From: JBFHER01 sp041584055
GTDB taxonomy: Bacteria; Bacteroidota; Bacteroidia; Bacteroidales; UBA5342
Assembly (NCBI GenBank): GCA_041584055.1
Contig: JBFHER010000222.1
Span: forward strand, 1-6,528
Length of the DNA stretch: 6,528 nucleotides
Direction: 5' to 3'
The notes beneath the pieces were generated by a model. It did not search any database, had not been told where the DNA came from, and saw only the letters and a program-made list of their open reading frames with translations. Shown piece by piece: positions 1-6,528 of the stretch; within the stretch, counting starts at the first letter, position 1, and the number at the start of each line of letters is the position of its first letter. A program made the position numbers and the translations under genes.

Positions 1-993
1 ATTTCCAAAGTCAGAGGCACCGTTTGATGCTTTGATCAATATTTGTTCAGGTGTTTGATAAAGCCATGGTCGCGGCTCCATGGCCATTTCCCACGCTCTT
101 TCTTCTTCAGTTCTTGGGTAGGATGTCATATAAACAGCAGTTCCTGCAATTGGTAAACTTGCCTTGCCACCGCCGAGACGATCCCTGATCTCCCCGCCGG
201 AACCGGTTGCTGCACCATTGAATGGTTCAACAGTAGTTGGGAAGTTATGTGTTTCAGCTTTAAGAGAAATAACGCTGTCGAAATCTTTTGTTTCAAAGAA
301 ATCGGGTTTATCCTGTGTAGCAGGCGCAAACTGTTCAATGCGCGGCCCCTTGTTAAATGCCACGTTGTCCTTGTAAGCTGAAACGATGTTATTTGGATTT
401 TCTTTGGATGTCTTCTTGATCATCTGGAACAAGGAGCTTTCTTTCTCCTCACCGTTGATGATGAAGATTCCATTGAATATTTTATGACGACAATGTTCCG
501 AATTCACTTGCGAGAAACCAAACACTTCGCTGTCGGTTAATTTCCTACCAAGCTTTTTGCTAAGCTGATTAAGGTAGGCCACCTCATCCGGACTCAAAGC
601 CAAACCTTCCTGGGAATTGTATGCTTCTATATCATCAATGTGAAGGATTGCTTCAGGTTCTTTTTCTATGTGGAAAATGGTTTGATCCAGCCCGTTGTAC
701 AAACGCTGTAACATTGGGTCGAACTCAGCCTTTTCATCCGCCACCTGAAAATACTCCTCGATTCTTATGATTCCCGCAAGACCCATGTTTTGGGTAATTT
801 CAACAGCGTTGGTACTCCATGGGGTAATCATCTCTTTTCGCGGGCCTACAAACCACCCATTCAAAGTCTCCTCCTGAAGTGGTTCAGCTTCACTAAACAA
901 CCAAACTAAACGCTCAATTTCAGAAGCATTTAGCTCATTTTTTAACTCAACGGAAATGATCTTCTGATCGGAGGTTTGAAAGAACTTTATCAT
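1..993 (-). CDS. purL: Phosphoribosylformylglycinamidine synthase, N-terminal part (cut by left window edge)
   Basis: This is the large single-chain FGAM synthase, which converts FGAR, glutamine and ATP to FGAM in the fourth step of cytosolic purine synthesis. The frame is open from an ATG at 993-991 to base 1, giving 331 residues with no stop; the family is usually around 1,200-1,300 residues, so about three quarters is missing, including the C-terminal glutaminase domain. Residues 1 to about 150 fit the PurS-like N-terminal domain and linker. Clear motifs are FGFSQVNSEHCRHKIFNG (158-175), KAETHNFPTTVEPFNG (245-260) and GAATGSGGEIRDR (260-272), followed by YMTSYPR (288-294) and KASNGASDFGN at the edge. 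The FPTTVEPFNG wording is the form I associate with Bacteroidota rather than with E. coli. The gene has its own promoter-like site 31 nt upstream and is separated by 182 nt from the DUF2807 gene, so it is probably a separate unit. No Shine-Dalgarno sequence is visible. Confidence 0.96.
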   Translation of the reverse strand, partial: MIKFFQTSDQKIISVELKNELNASEIERLVWLFSEAEPLQEETLNGWFVGPRKEMITPWSTNAVEITQNMGLAGIIRIEEYFQVADEKAEFDPMLQRLYNGLDQTIFHIEKEPEAILHIDDIEAYNSQEGLALSPDEVAYLNQLSKKLGRKLTDSEVFGFSQVNSEHCRHKIFNGIFIINGEEKESSLFQMIKKTSKENPNNIVSAYKDNVAFNKGPRIEQFAPATQDKPDFFETKDFDSVISLKAETHNFPTTVEPFNGAATGSGGEIRDRLGGGKASLPIAGTAVYMTSYPRTEEERAWEMAMEPRPWLYQTPEQILIKASNGASDFGN

Positions 994-1023
994 GATATAA
1001 AAATTATTACCTGTTTCGTGCCG

Positions 1024-1031
1024 CAAAAGTA
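1024..1031 (-). promoter_or_regulatory. Candidate Bacteroidota-type -7 promoter box for purL
   Basis: Read on the minus strand this is TACTTTTG, an exact match to the Bacteroidota sigma-factor -7 consensus TAnnTTTG. It lies 30 nt before the purL ATG, which would leave a 5' leader of roughly 20-25 nt. At the expected -33 position (1053-1051 on the minus strand, 19-nt spacer) there is CTG rather than the consensus TTG, so the upstream element is weak. It is the only exact TAnnTTTG I found in the intergenic gaps of the window. Activity is inferred from the motif and its position only. Confidence 0.5.
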
Positions 1032-1175
1032 ATAAAATCAGCCTGTTTTACAGCATGTTTCCAATTCGAACTTATTAACAAGGCATAAGAAGCCAAAAGG
1101 TAATCTATCCCTTGATGGAAATGAAAAAAGAGATCAGTTAAAAGAATAAGAATGGAGATGGATGAATTGAAACTG

Positions 1176-1919
1176 CTATTCGTCCCTGATCAGATCTTTG
1201 CCATGTTCGGGTTTATTCAATATTTTAATCACAGCTCCCGTGGTGGCTCTTTCCTTTACTTCGTAAGGACTTCCCTTCACCCGCACCTCTGCTCCGAGGC
1301 TGGCTTTTAAATCAGCATCTTCCATTGCGTATACCTCCACAACACTGCCTCCCGACGAATTTGCCTTTACTGACTTTGCGATCAACTTATAGGCTTTGAT
1401 ATTTCCTCCAAGAACTCCTTCTGCAATTAACTTATCGGTCTTACCAAATAATTGAATTTCTGATCCGGCTTTCGCTGATGCATCCACTTCCTTCGCTTCA
1501 ACTTCAGCATTGATAACACCACCTGTAGATGCAGACAAACTCAGGCTTTCCGCAATTAACTCACGTCCGGATTCAATGCGCGCCCCTGTTATGGCCTGCA
1601 ATGAACTTAGTTGCTTATAAGACACATTCACCATCACAGAAACATCTGAGTTTTTAACCGACACCTTCATTCTTACTTTTAAGGTTTTGCCTTCCACTTC
1701 TGTGATTATGTTCTCAAGTGGCACACCTGAAACCTTTATTTCAGCTTCTTCCAACTGGTTATCAAACAATTTAACATTGATACCATTGGCAGCCACAACC
1801 CTTTCAAAGGGCTCCAGCTCCCGGACCTGGGTTAAGGGTGATTCCTGTGCATTTACCTGCACCATGCAAAAAAGGACAATGGCTGCTGCAATACGTATTG
1901 GGGAAAAGAACTTTTTCAT
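1176..1919 (-). CDS. Secreted DUF2807 ('head GIN' domain) protein
   Basis: This 247-residue exported protein has no known biochemical role; DUF2807 proteins are common in Bacteroidota and are thought to act in the envelope. Residues 1-24 form a signal peptide (MKKFF, then a hydrophobic IAAAIVLFCMVQV, ending NAQ). Cys18 is not in a lipobox, since Phe precedes it, so signal peptidase I cleavage near residue 24 is more likely than lipidation. The mature part opens with FERVVAANGINVKLFDN, the usual entry to the domain. From about residue 127 the chain is a run of roughly 19-20-residue units with alternating hydrophobic and small residues and GG turns (STGG 131-134, LGG 170-172, SSGG 188-191), which suggests a beta-helix or stacked-strand fold. 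I chose the ATG at 1919; an in-frame TTG at 1931 would add four residues before the signal peptide and is less likely. The gene follows the tolC-like gene by 53 nt and may share its transcript. Confidence 0.86.
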   Translation of the reverse strand: MKKFFSPIRIAAAIVLFCMVQVNAQESPLTQVRELEPFERVVAANGINVKLFDNQLEEAEIKVSGVPLENIITEVEGKTLKVRMKVSVKNSDVSVMVNVSYKQLSSLQAITGARIESGRELIAESLSLSASTGGVINAEVEAKEVDASAKAGSEIQLFGKTDKLIAEGVLGGNIKAYKLIAKSVKANSSGGSVVEVYAMEDADLKASLGAEVRVKGSPYEVKERATTGAVIKILNKPEHGKDLIRDE

Positions 1920-1972
1920 AACAAGCAACAAATTAATTGTAAATTAAAACTTTAACAAAATATGTTCGACCT

Positions 1973-3478
1973 TTAGTAACGCTGTTGTTGCAATAATTCA
2001 TCAAAATCTTCCTCGAGTGATTTATTATTTACAAAATCATAAAGCGTTGTTTCTCTGATTTCAAAATAATAGGACCAATATGATCTCAATGCACTGATGT
2101 AACTTCTTTTGGCACTTGACAGGGAAGCCCTGGCAGAGTTTAACTTTATCACATCAACTTTGTCAATATAGAACCTTTTCTTTGTTATATCATATCCCAG
2201 ATAAGCCGTTGAATCTGCCTTCATGGCAATTTCAACCTGCTCCTCCTGTAGGTTGAATTCCATCACCCGAACCATGAGATCCTGTTCAAACTGAACCAAA
2301 TTCTGTTCTATCTGTGCCCTTGTTGCTTCCCTGTTGGACTTTGCCATTAGATAACGCCCTTTTCGGCGCCCCCAATCAACCAACGGAAGTTCAAAATTTA
2401 AGGAGACATTCTGACTTTGATCCGGATCAACGTAGGTATCCGGCAATAATTCAGCATTACCAATGGTGCCAAAATTGGCGGTTAATGTTCCATCAAATCC
2501 ATTTTGAGCCTTCCTTGATGCAACAAGCTGATCCTGCTCCAATAAACTTTGTTTGTAATCAAGCAGGGTTGGATTCCTTTCAAGCGCATGCTGATACACC
2601 TTTTCAAAGTTGAGCTTTAAGGATGGTATTTTATCCGGGACAACACACTCAATTACGATGTCTTTATCCAGTTTAAGATATGCATTGAGTTCATTTTGTG
2701 CTCTTTTAAGATCCATTTTCGACTTACTCAAATTAATCTTGGCATTGAGCAAGGACAATTCCAGATCCAAAAGTTCATCCTGGGTGATGGTTCCAATCTC
2801 GAATCTTCCTTTTGCTATCCTGTAAAGCGTGTCTGCATTTGCATAACTATTATTTGCTATATCAAGATTGATTTGCGAGGAGACAATTCCAAAAAAACGT
2901 GAAACTGTCACACTGGAAAGAGATTCTAGCCCCTGCAAATACTGAAGTTTCGCTTTTTCGAATTTCATCGGTTCAATTTTTGATGTCCAGTACATCTCAT
3001 TATAACCGTTTAAAGGCTGACTGATTCCTACTCGCCAGATTGGATTCGCAGCAAAATACGAAACACCCTGGGTAAGATCCTGCGTTCTTTCCAGTGATGA
3101 CCTGACGTAAATACTACCGCCCGTCCATGGAACGGTCTGATTTACAGAAACGGACAGATCATTGGTAAACCCTTTGTAACCTGCATAATATTCACCTGTT
3201 TCCGGATCCCAGCGTTTATTAATTGTATTTCTGTAATTAAATAAATCACTGTTCAAATTCAAACTGGGTCTTAAAGTGGCAATGTAAGAACGATAATCCC
3301 AGTAGCGGGCCAGGTACATGTTTTTCACACGAAACGCTTCAACAGATTGTTGACGGGCTAGATCAATCGCCTCTTCCAGGGTTAGTTTTATCTTAATCTC
3401 ATCCTGAGCCTTGAGGTTGGCATTTACAAAAAGAATAAACAAAAATAATGCGGCAAGACGTAAATTAAAAAACTTCAT
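1973..3478 (-). CDS. TolC-family outer-membrane protein
   Basis: This is a 501-residue outer-membrane factor of the TolC/OEP family, the trimeric channel that forms the outer-membrane exit of tripartite efflux pumps or type I secretion systems. Residues 1-25 are a signal peptide (KFFNLRL, hydrophobic core, cleavage near LKAQ). The mature protein has the family's two-repeat layout. Repeat one begins with LTLEEAIDLARQQS (32-45), has a strand-like segment around 70-160, and a long helix with GTITQDELLDLELSLLNAK (229-247). Repeat two begins near FEKVYQHALERNP (291-303), with strands around 330-365, LPLVDWGRRKGRY (364-376) and the closing helices to about 473. The acidic, Gln-rich tail after residue 485 is not obviously part of the fold. 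Its ATG is only 6 nt downstream of the dxs stop, so the two are almost certainly co-transcribed. No membrane-fusion or inner-membrane pump gene is in the window, so the transported substrate is unknown. Confidence 0.93.
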   Translation of the reverse strand: MKFFNLRLAALFLFILFVNANLKAQDEIKIKLTLEEAIDLARQQSVEAFRVKNMYLARYWDYRSYIATLRPSLNLNSDLFNYRNTINKRWDPETGEYYAGYKGFTNDLSVSVNQTVPWTGGSIYVRSSLERTQDLTQGVSYFAANPIWRVGISQPLNGYNEMYWTSKIEPMKFEKAKLQYLQGLESLSSVTVSRFFGIVSSQINLDIANNSYANADTLYRIAKGRFEIGTITQDELLDLELSLLNAKINLSKSKMDLKRAQNELNAYLKLDKDIVIECVVPDKIPSLKLNFEKVYQHALERNPTLLDYKQSLLEQDQLVASRKAQNGFDGTLTANFGTIGNAELLPDTYVDPDQSQNVSLNFELPLVDWGRRKGRYLMAKSNREATRAQIEQNLVQFEQDLMVRVMEFNLQEEQVEIAMKADSTAYLGYDITKKRFYIDKVDVIKLNSARASLSSAKRSYISALRSYWSYYFEIRETTLYDFVNNKSLEEDFDELLQQQRY

Positions 3479-3484
3479 TGTTTA

Positions 3485-5392
3485 CTATTGTATTTTACTC
3501 ATGGGCACCAAATGAAGAATTGCATCCTGAATGCTTTTCTTATCAATTCCACAGATCTTATAAAGTTCCAGCACTGTTCCATGCTCTATGAACTCATCCG
3601 GTATTCCAAGGCGTTTAATGGTTGGTTTATAATCATTTTCCATGGCAAACTCCATGATTGCGGATCCAAATCCGCCCACCACGGTACCATCTTCAATTGT
3701 AATAATTCTATTAAATTTCTTCATCACAGCATGTAACAGTTCTTCATCAAGCGGTTTTACAAAACGCATATTATAAACTGCAACAGAGACATCTTTTTTC
3801 TCAAATTTTTCTGCTATGTGAAGTACCTTATTTCCTATTGGCCCGATACTAAGGATTGCAACATCTCTCCCATCCTTAAGGCACTCACCTTTTCCACTCT
3901 CTATCACCTCAAATGGTCGTTTCCATTCCTTAAGAACCCCCTTACCCCTTGGGTACCGTATCACATAAGGACCATCCTGATTTTTCAAAGCGGAAAACAT
4001 CATATTACGAAGCTCAACTTCATTCAACGGAGACGCAATAACCAGATTAGGAATGCATCTCATATAAGCCAGATCAAAAACACCATGATGTGTTGCACCA
4101 TCCTCACCAACCAGTCCTCCTCTATCAAGACAAAAAACAACGTGTAGTTTCTGTAGTGCCACATCATGAATCACCTGATCATAAGCACGTTGCATAAAAG
4201 TTGAATAGATATTACAAAATGGCACCTTGCCTTCAGTGGCCATTCCCGCTGAAAACGTTACCGCATGCTGTTCGGCAATCCCAACATCAAAGGTTCTTTC
4301 AGGCATTACCTCCATCATTATATCCATCGAACACCCCATTGTCATTGCCGGAGTAACACCTATGATTCGTTCATCATTTTCAGCCATTTCCAACAATGTC
4401 CGTCCAAAAACCTCCTGATATTTTAAGGGTGCTTCTGTCTCATTGGATACAATACGCTCACCTGTTGCCGGATCAAAAACACCAGGCGCATGCCATTCTG
4501 TTTGAGCTTTTTCCGCCGGCTTAAAACCTTTTCCTTTTTTTGTCTTAATGTGTAACACCTTTGGTCCGTTGATATTCTTCATGTCATTCAACGTATCCAC
4601 AAGATGCAACACATTGTGTCCATCCACCGGACCAAAGTAACGAATATTAAACCCTTCAAAAATATTACCCTGACGCGCAAAGATTGCTTTGATGCTGTTG
4701 TTTAAACGCACAATTATTTCTTTGTCTTCCGACTGAAAAACACGAAGTTTTGATAAGGCCTTGAAAACCTCTGATCTTACCTTGTTATACGTTTTAGAAG
4801 TTGCAATATCCACAAGATATTCACTGAGGCCTCCAACATTTGGAGAGATTGCCATCTCGTTATCGTTCAGGATAATCAGTAAATTATTTGGATTCACTGT
4901 GGCATTATTTAAACCCTCATACGCCATTCCTCCGGTAAGTGCACCATCTCCAATCACAGCAACAACCTGTTTGTCCTCATTGTTTGATTGGGCAGCTACA
5001 GCCATGCCTAAAGCAGCCGATATGGAGGTGGAAGAGTGTCCCACCCCAAAATGATCGTACTCACTTTCCGAGCGATTGGGAAACCCGCTCAGACCATTCA
5101 GTTTTCTATTTGAATGAAATTGCTCACGCCTGCCGGTTAAAATCTTGTGGCCATAGGCCTGATGCCCGACATCCCAAACAATCCTGTCAATGGGTGTATT
5201 AAAGACATAGTGAAGTGCCACTGTCAGTTCTACCGTCCCAAGACTAGCGCCAAAATGTCCGGGATTGCAAGAAACTGCATCAACAATAAACTGTCTGAGC
5301 TCATTACAAACTTCAGGTAATTTACCCTTATCCAATTCCCGCAGGTTGGAGGGATTATTAATCTTATTCAGTAAATTAAATTTATCTGACAT
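3485..5392 (-). CDS. dxs: 1-deoxy-D-xylulose-5-phosphate synthase
   Basis: DXS joins pyruvate and glyceraldehyde 3-phosphate, with thiamine diphosphate, to make DXP, the first step of the MEP isoprenoid pathway and a precursor for thiamine and pyridoxal synthesis. The protein has 635 residues, close to the usual 620-640, and all key motifs are intact. PGHFGASLG (45-53) carries the substrate-facing His46. GHSSTS is at 118-123. GDGALTGG (148-155) with Asn176 is the diphosphate and magnesium site. IAEQHAVT (372-379) carries the cofactor-activating Glu374. STFMQRAYDQ (397-406) has Arg402; GLVGEDGATHHG (426-437) has Asp431 and His435; and YPRG (480-483) has Arg482. These sit a constant four residues beyond my recollection of the E. 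coli numbering. The start is the ATG at 5392; the TTG codon immediately before it is a poorer choice. The gene is tightly linked to the downstream tolC-like gene (6 nt). No clear promoter is visible in the 84 nt upstream. Confidence 0.98.
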   Translation of the reverse strand: MSDKFNLLNKINNPSNLRELDKGKLPEVCNELRQFIVDAVSCNPGHFGASLGTVELTVALHYVFNTPIDRIVWDVGHQAYGHKILTGRREQFHSNRKLNGLSGFPNRSESEYDHFGVGHSSTSISAALGMAVAAQSNNEDKQVVAVIGDGALTGGMAYEGLNNATVNPNNLLIILNDNEMAISPNVGGLSEYLVDIATSKTYNKVRSEVFKALSKLRVFQSEDKEIIVRLNNSIKAIFARQGNIFEGFNIRYFGPVDGHNVLHLVDTLNDMKNINGPKVLHIKTKKGKGFKPAEKAQTEWHAPGVFDPATGERIVSNETEAPLKYQEVFGRTLLEMAENDERIIGVTPAMTMGCSMDIMMEVMPERTFDVGIAEQHAVTFSAGMATEGKVPFCNIYSTFMQRAYDQVIHDVALQKLHVVFCLDRGGLVGEDGATHHGVFDLAYMRCIPNLVIASPLNEVELRNMMFSALKNQDGPYVIRYPRGKGVLKEWKRPFEVIESGKGECLKDGRDVAILSIGPIGNKVLHIAEKFEKKDVSVAVYNMRFVKPLDEELLHAVMKKFNRIITIEDGTVVGGFGSAIMEFAMENDYKPTIKRLGIPDEFIEHGTVLELYKICGIDKKSIQDAILHLVPMSKIQ

Positions 5393-5426
5393 CAACTTCT
5401 ACTATCAACCTTAATAAACAAAATGT

Positions 5427-5450
5427 CCTGACTATTAAAAAATAATCAGG
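5427..5450 (-). terminator. Candidate intrinsic terminator after tatA
   Basis: An inverted repeat with 10-nt arms (5427-5436 and 5441-5450) and a 4-base loop lies 26 nt beyond the tatA stop. In the minus-strand RNA all ten positions pair, one of them as a G-U wobble; in the plus-strand RNA the same position is a C-A mismatch. This strand asymmetry favours function in the minus-strand transcript. Downstream on that strand comes ACATTTTGTTTATT, which is U-rich but not a clean U run, and the stem is AU-rich, so it may be a weak or partial terminator. If active, it separates rseP-tatA from dxs and requires a dxs promoter close by. Confidence 0.45.
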
Positions 5451-5476
5451 ATCAGTGATTCCGGGGAGCCAAAGGA

Positions 5477-5677
5477 CTATTTACTTTTATCCTTTGCTTT
5501 ATCATCCTCTTCGTCTTTTTCGGCTTCCTGTTTTGCCTTTTTGAATTCGTTCATCCCCTGACCCAAACCTTTCATTAACTCTGGTATTTTTTTACCACCA
5601 AACAAAAGGAGAACAATCCCTACAATCAGTACGATTTGCCATGGTCCTATCATTCCTAAAAAAACTGTTGCCATCAT
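5477..5677 (-). CDS. tatA: Sec-independent protein translocase subunit TatA/TatE
   Basis: TatA is the small pore-forming subunit of the twin-arginine translocase, which exports folded proteins across the inner membrane together with TatC. The 66-residue protein has the classic layout: a short N-terminus, a single membrane segment (about residues 11-27, GPWQIVLIVGIVLLLFG) with the polar Gln next to Trp near its start, the Phe26-Gly27 hinge, an amphipathic helix GGKKIPELMKGLGQGMNEFKKA (27-48, written in two parts: hinge GGKK, then IPELMKGLG and onward), and a charged Glu/Asp/Lys tail to residue 66. The start is an ATG-ATG pair (5677 and 5674), so the first residue is uncertain by one; Met9 is a less likely third option. 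The gene lies 37 nt after rseP and could share its transcript. No tatC is in the window, as is common when tatA is encoded apart from tatC. Confidence 0.95.
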   Translation of the reverse strand: MMATVFLGMIGPWQIVLIVGIVLLLFGGKKIPELMKGLGQGMNEFKKAKQEAEKDEEDDKAKDKSK

Positions 5678-5714
5678 TTTCTTCGTTTTTGTAAAAGTAA
5701 CAAATTAAATGCAA

Positions 5715-6528
5715 TTATTTAAATAAGCGTACAACATCATTGATATTTGCAAAGAGCAATAATGCAACCAAAATAATCATGCCTGCAATTTGCGCATATT
5801 CAAGAAATTTTTCGCTTGGTTTTCGTCCTGTAAGGATTTCTCCAAATAAAATCATCACATGCCCACCGTCAAGTGCAGGAATAGGAAGAATATTCATTAC
5901 CGCCAGAATGATTGAGAGAAACGCGGTTAGATTCCAGAAGGACTGCCAATCCCAAACTTCAGGAAAAATGCTGCCAATGGAAATAAATCCACCCAATGAT
6001 TCGTAGGCTTTTGTTTCGGGGGAAAAAATCAGTTTAAACTGACGCAGATAATCACTGATTGTTTCAATGCCTTTATTTACACCAGCAGGAATGGCCTCAA
6101 AGAAACCATAACGTTCAGTTTTAAAATTAAAAAATGTAGATGGATGCTGGGCATAAATACCAAGCTTCCCGTTTTCGTCCAATTGCACACTGTAATCAAG
6201 TTCCTGTCCTCCCCTGTTCACAGTAATGAGAACTTCCTGTCCCTTATAGGCAGCGGTTGAATCCAGGTATTGATCAAAGTACTCCATACGTTGACCGTTA
6301 AATCCTACAAGGCGATCTTTTGTTTCAATTCCGGCCTCCGCAGCCCCAGAGCCTTCAACAAAATCGGCGACTTCAAAAGGAACCCGCACTCCAAACAAAC
6401 TTGTTTTACGCTCACCTATCAAAGCCTGAAAATCTTCGATGCCAATATCCACTTTTACAATTTCTCCATTTCTTTCAACCTCGACATGACTGGCCTGTTG
6501 TAAAATAATTTCAGGCACAATTTTACTA
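5715..6528 (-). CDS. rseP: RseP-type site-2 zinc metalloprotease, C-terminal part (cut by right window edge)
   Basis: This is the C-terminal 270 residues of a membrane-embedded M50 protease of the RseP family, which cleaves transmembrane substrates such as anti-sigma factors or remnant signal peptides. The N-terminal part with the HExxH zinc site lies outside the window. The visible start looks like the end of one PDZ domain (VEVERNGEIVKVDI). A second PDZ-like domain follows, from LFGVRVPFEVADFVEGSG through AGIETKDRLVGFNG to LGIYAQ. Next come a membrane segment containing NILPIPALDGGH, whose Asp supplies the third zinc ligand (LDGGH at 5859-5873), and a last hydrophobic helix before the stop. 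The frame is open to the edge (Ser-Lys-Ile-Val precede ProGluIle), so the GTG at 6518 is an internal Val codon and not a start. In related genomes dxr often lies upstream of rseP; whether it does here cannot be seen. Confidence 0.94.
   Translation of the reverse strand, partial: SKIVPEIILQQASHVEVERNGEIVKVDIGIEDFQALIGERKTSLFGVRVPFEVADFVEGSGAAEAGIETKDRLVGFNGQRMEYFDQYLDSTAAYKGQEVLITVNRGGQELDYSVQLDENGKLGIYAQHPSTFFNFKTERYGFFEAIPAGVNKGIETISDYLRQFKLIFSPETKAYESLGGFISIGSIFPEVWDWQSFWNLTAFLSIILAVMNILPIPALDGGHVMILFGEILTGRKPSEKFLEYAQIAGMIILVALLLFANINDVVRLFK

Noticed and set aside
126..376. Two short overlapping frames of 70 codons, one per strand, near the left edge
   Set aside because: Both lie within the purL frame, whose conserved motifs run unbroken through this stretch, so they are out-of-frame shadows.
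994..1175. Search of the 182-nt gap for a terminator of the DUF2807 gene or a small RNA
   Set aside because: Only very short inverted repeats (3-4 bp) are present and no U run follows them; nothing beyond the purL promoter candidate can be supported.
1928..1940. Near-palindrome in the gap between the tolC-like and DUF2807 genes, as an operator or terminator
   Set aside because: It is short and AT-only in its core, as expected by chance in an AT-rich gap, and has no stable stem or U run after it.
3818..4147. 109-codon open frame on the plus strand inside dxs
   Set aside because: It is antisense to a fully conserved stretch of dxs, has no recognisable domain and no promoter-like site; it is explained as a shadow of the real coding frame. 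The other plus-strand frames in the window are of the same kind.
5692..5699. TACTTTTA on the minus strand, 14 nt before the tatA start, as a -7 promoter box
   Set aside because: It differs from TAnnTTTG at the last base, lies very close to the start codon, and no TTG is found at the right distance upstream; too weak to annotate.
6516..6518. GTG as a possible start codon of the M50 protease
   Set aside because: The frame stays open to the window edge, the HExxH half of the enzyme is missing, and the preceding residues look like PDZ sequence; this is an internal Val codon.

Overview
The window looks like a piece of a Bacteroidota chromosome, probably from the Cytophagales or a related order (the order is a guess). 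Three things support this. No gene has a recognisable Shine-Dalgarno sequence. The one clear promoter-like site has the Bacteroidota -7 form TAnnTTTG. The PurL, DXS, TolC-like and DUF2807 proteins have the wording typical of that phylum, with signal peptides ending in AQ. The DNA is moderately AT-rich and no mobile element, CRISPR array, tRNA or rRNA is visible.

All six genes lie on the minus strand, so transcription runs from high to low coordinates. In that order they are: the C-terminal 270 residues of an RseP-type site-2 metalloprotease (cut by the right edge); tatA, after a 37-nt gap; a hairpin followed by a T-rich stretch, which may terminate the rseP-tatA transcript; dxs (DXP synthase, 635 aa, complete); a TolC-family outer-membrane protein 6 nt downstream of dxs; a secreted DUF2807 ('head GIN') protein 53 nt further on; a 182-nt intergenic gap with a candidate promoter; and the first 331 codons of purL, cut by the left edge.

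Functionally this is mostly housekeeping: isoprenoid precursor synthesis (dxs), purine synthesis (purL) and envelope biology (rseP, tatA, tolC-like, DUF2807). The most unusual feature is the tight dxs/tolC-like pairing followed by DUF2807, an envelope cassette attached to a metabolic gene with no membrane-fusion or pump gene beside it. I see no convincing evidence for an undescribed system. Three start codons need care: dxs and the DUF2807 gene each have an in-frame TTG just upstream of a better ATG, and the GTG near the right edge of rseP is internal to a longer gene.
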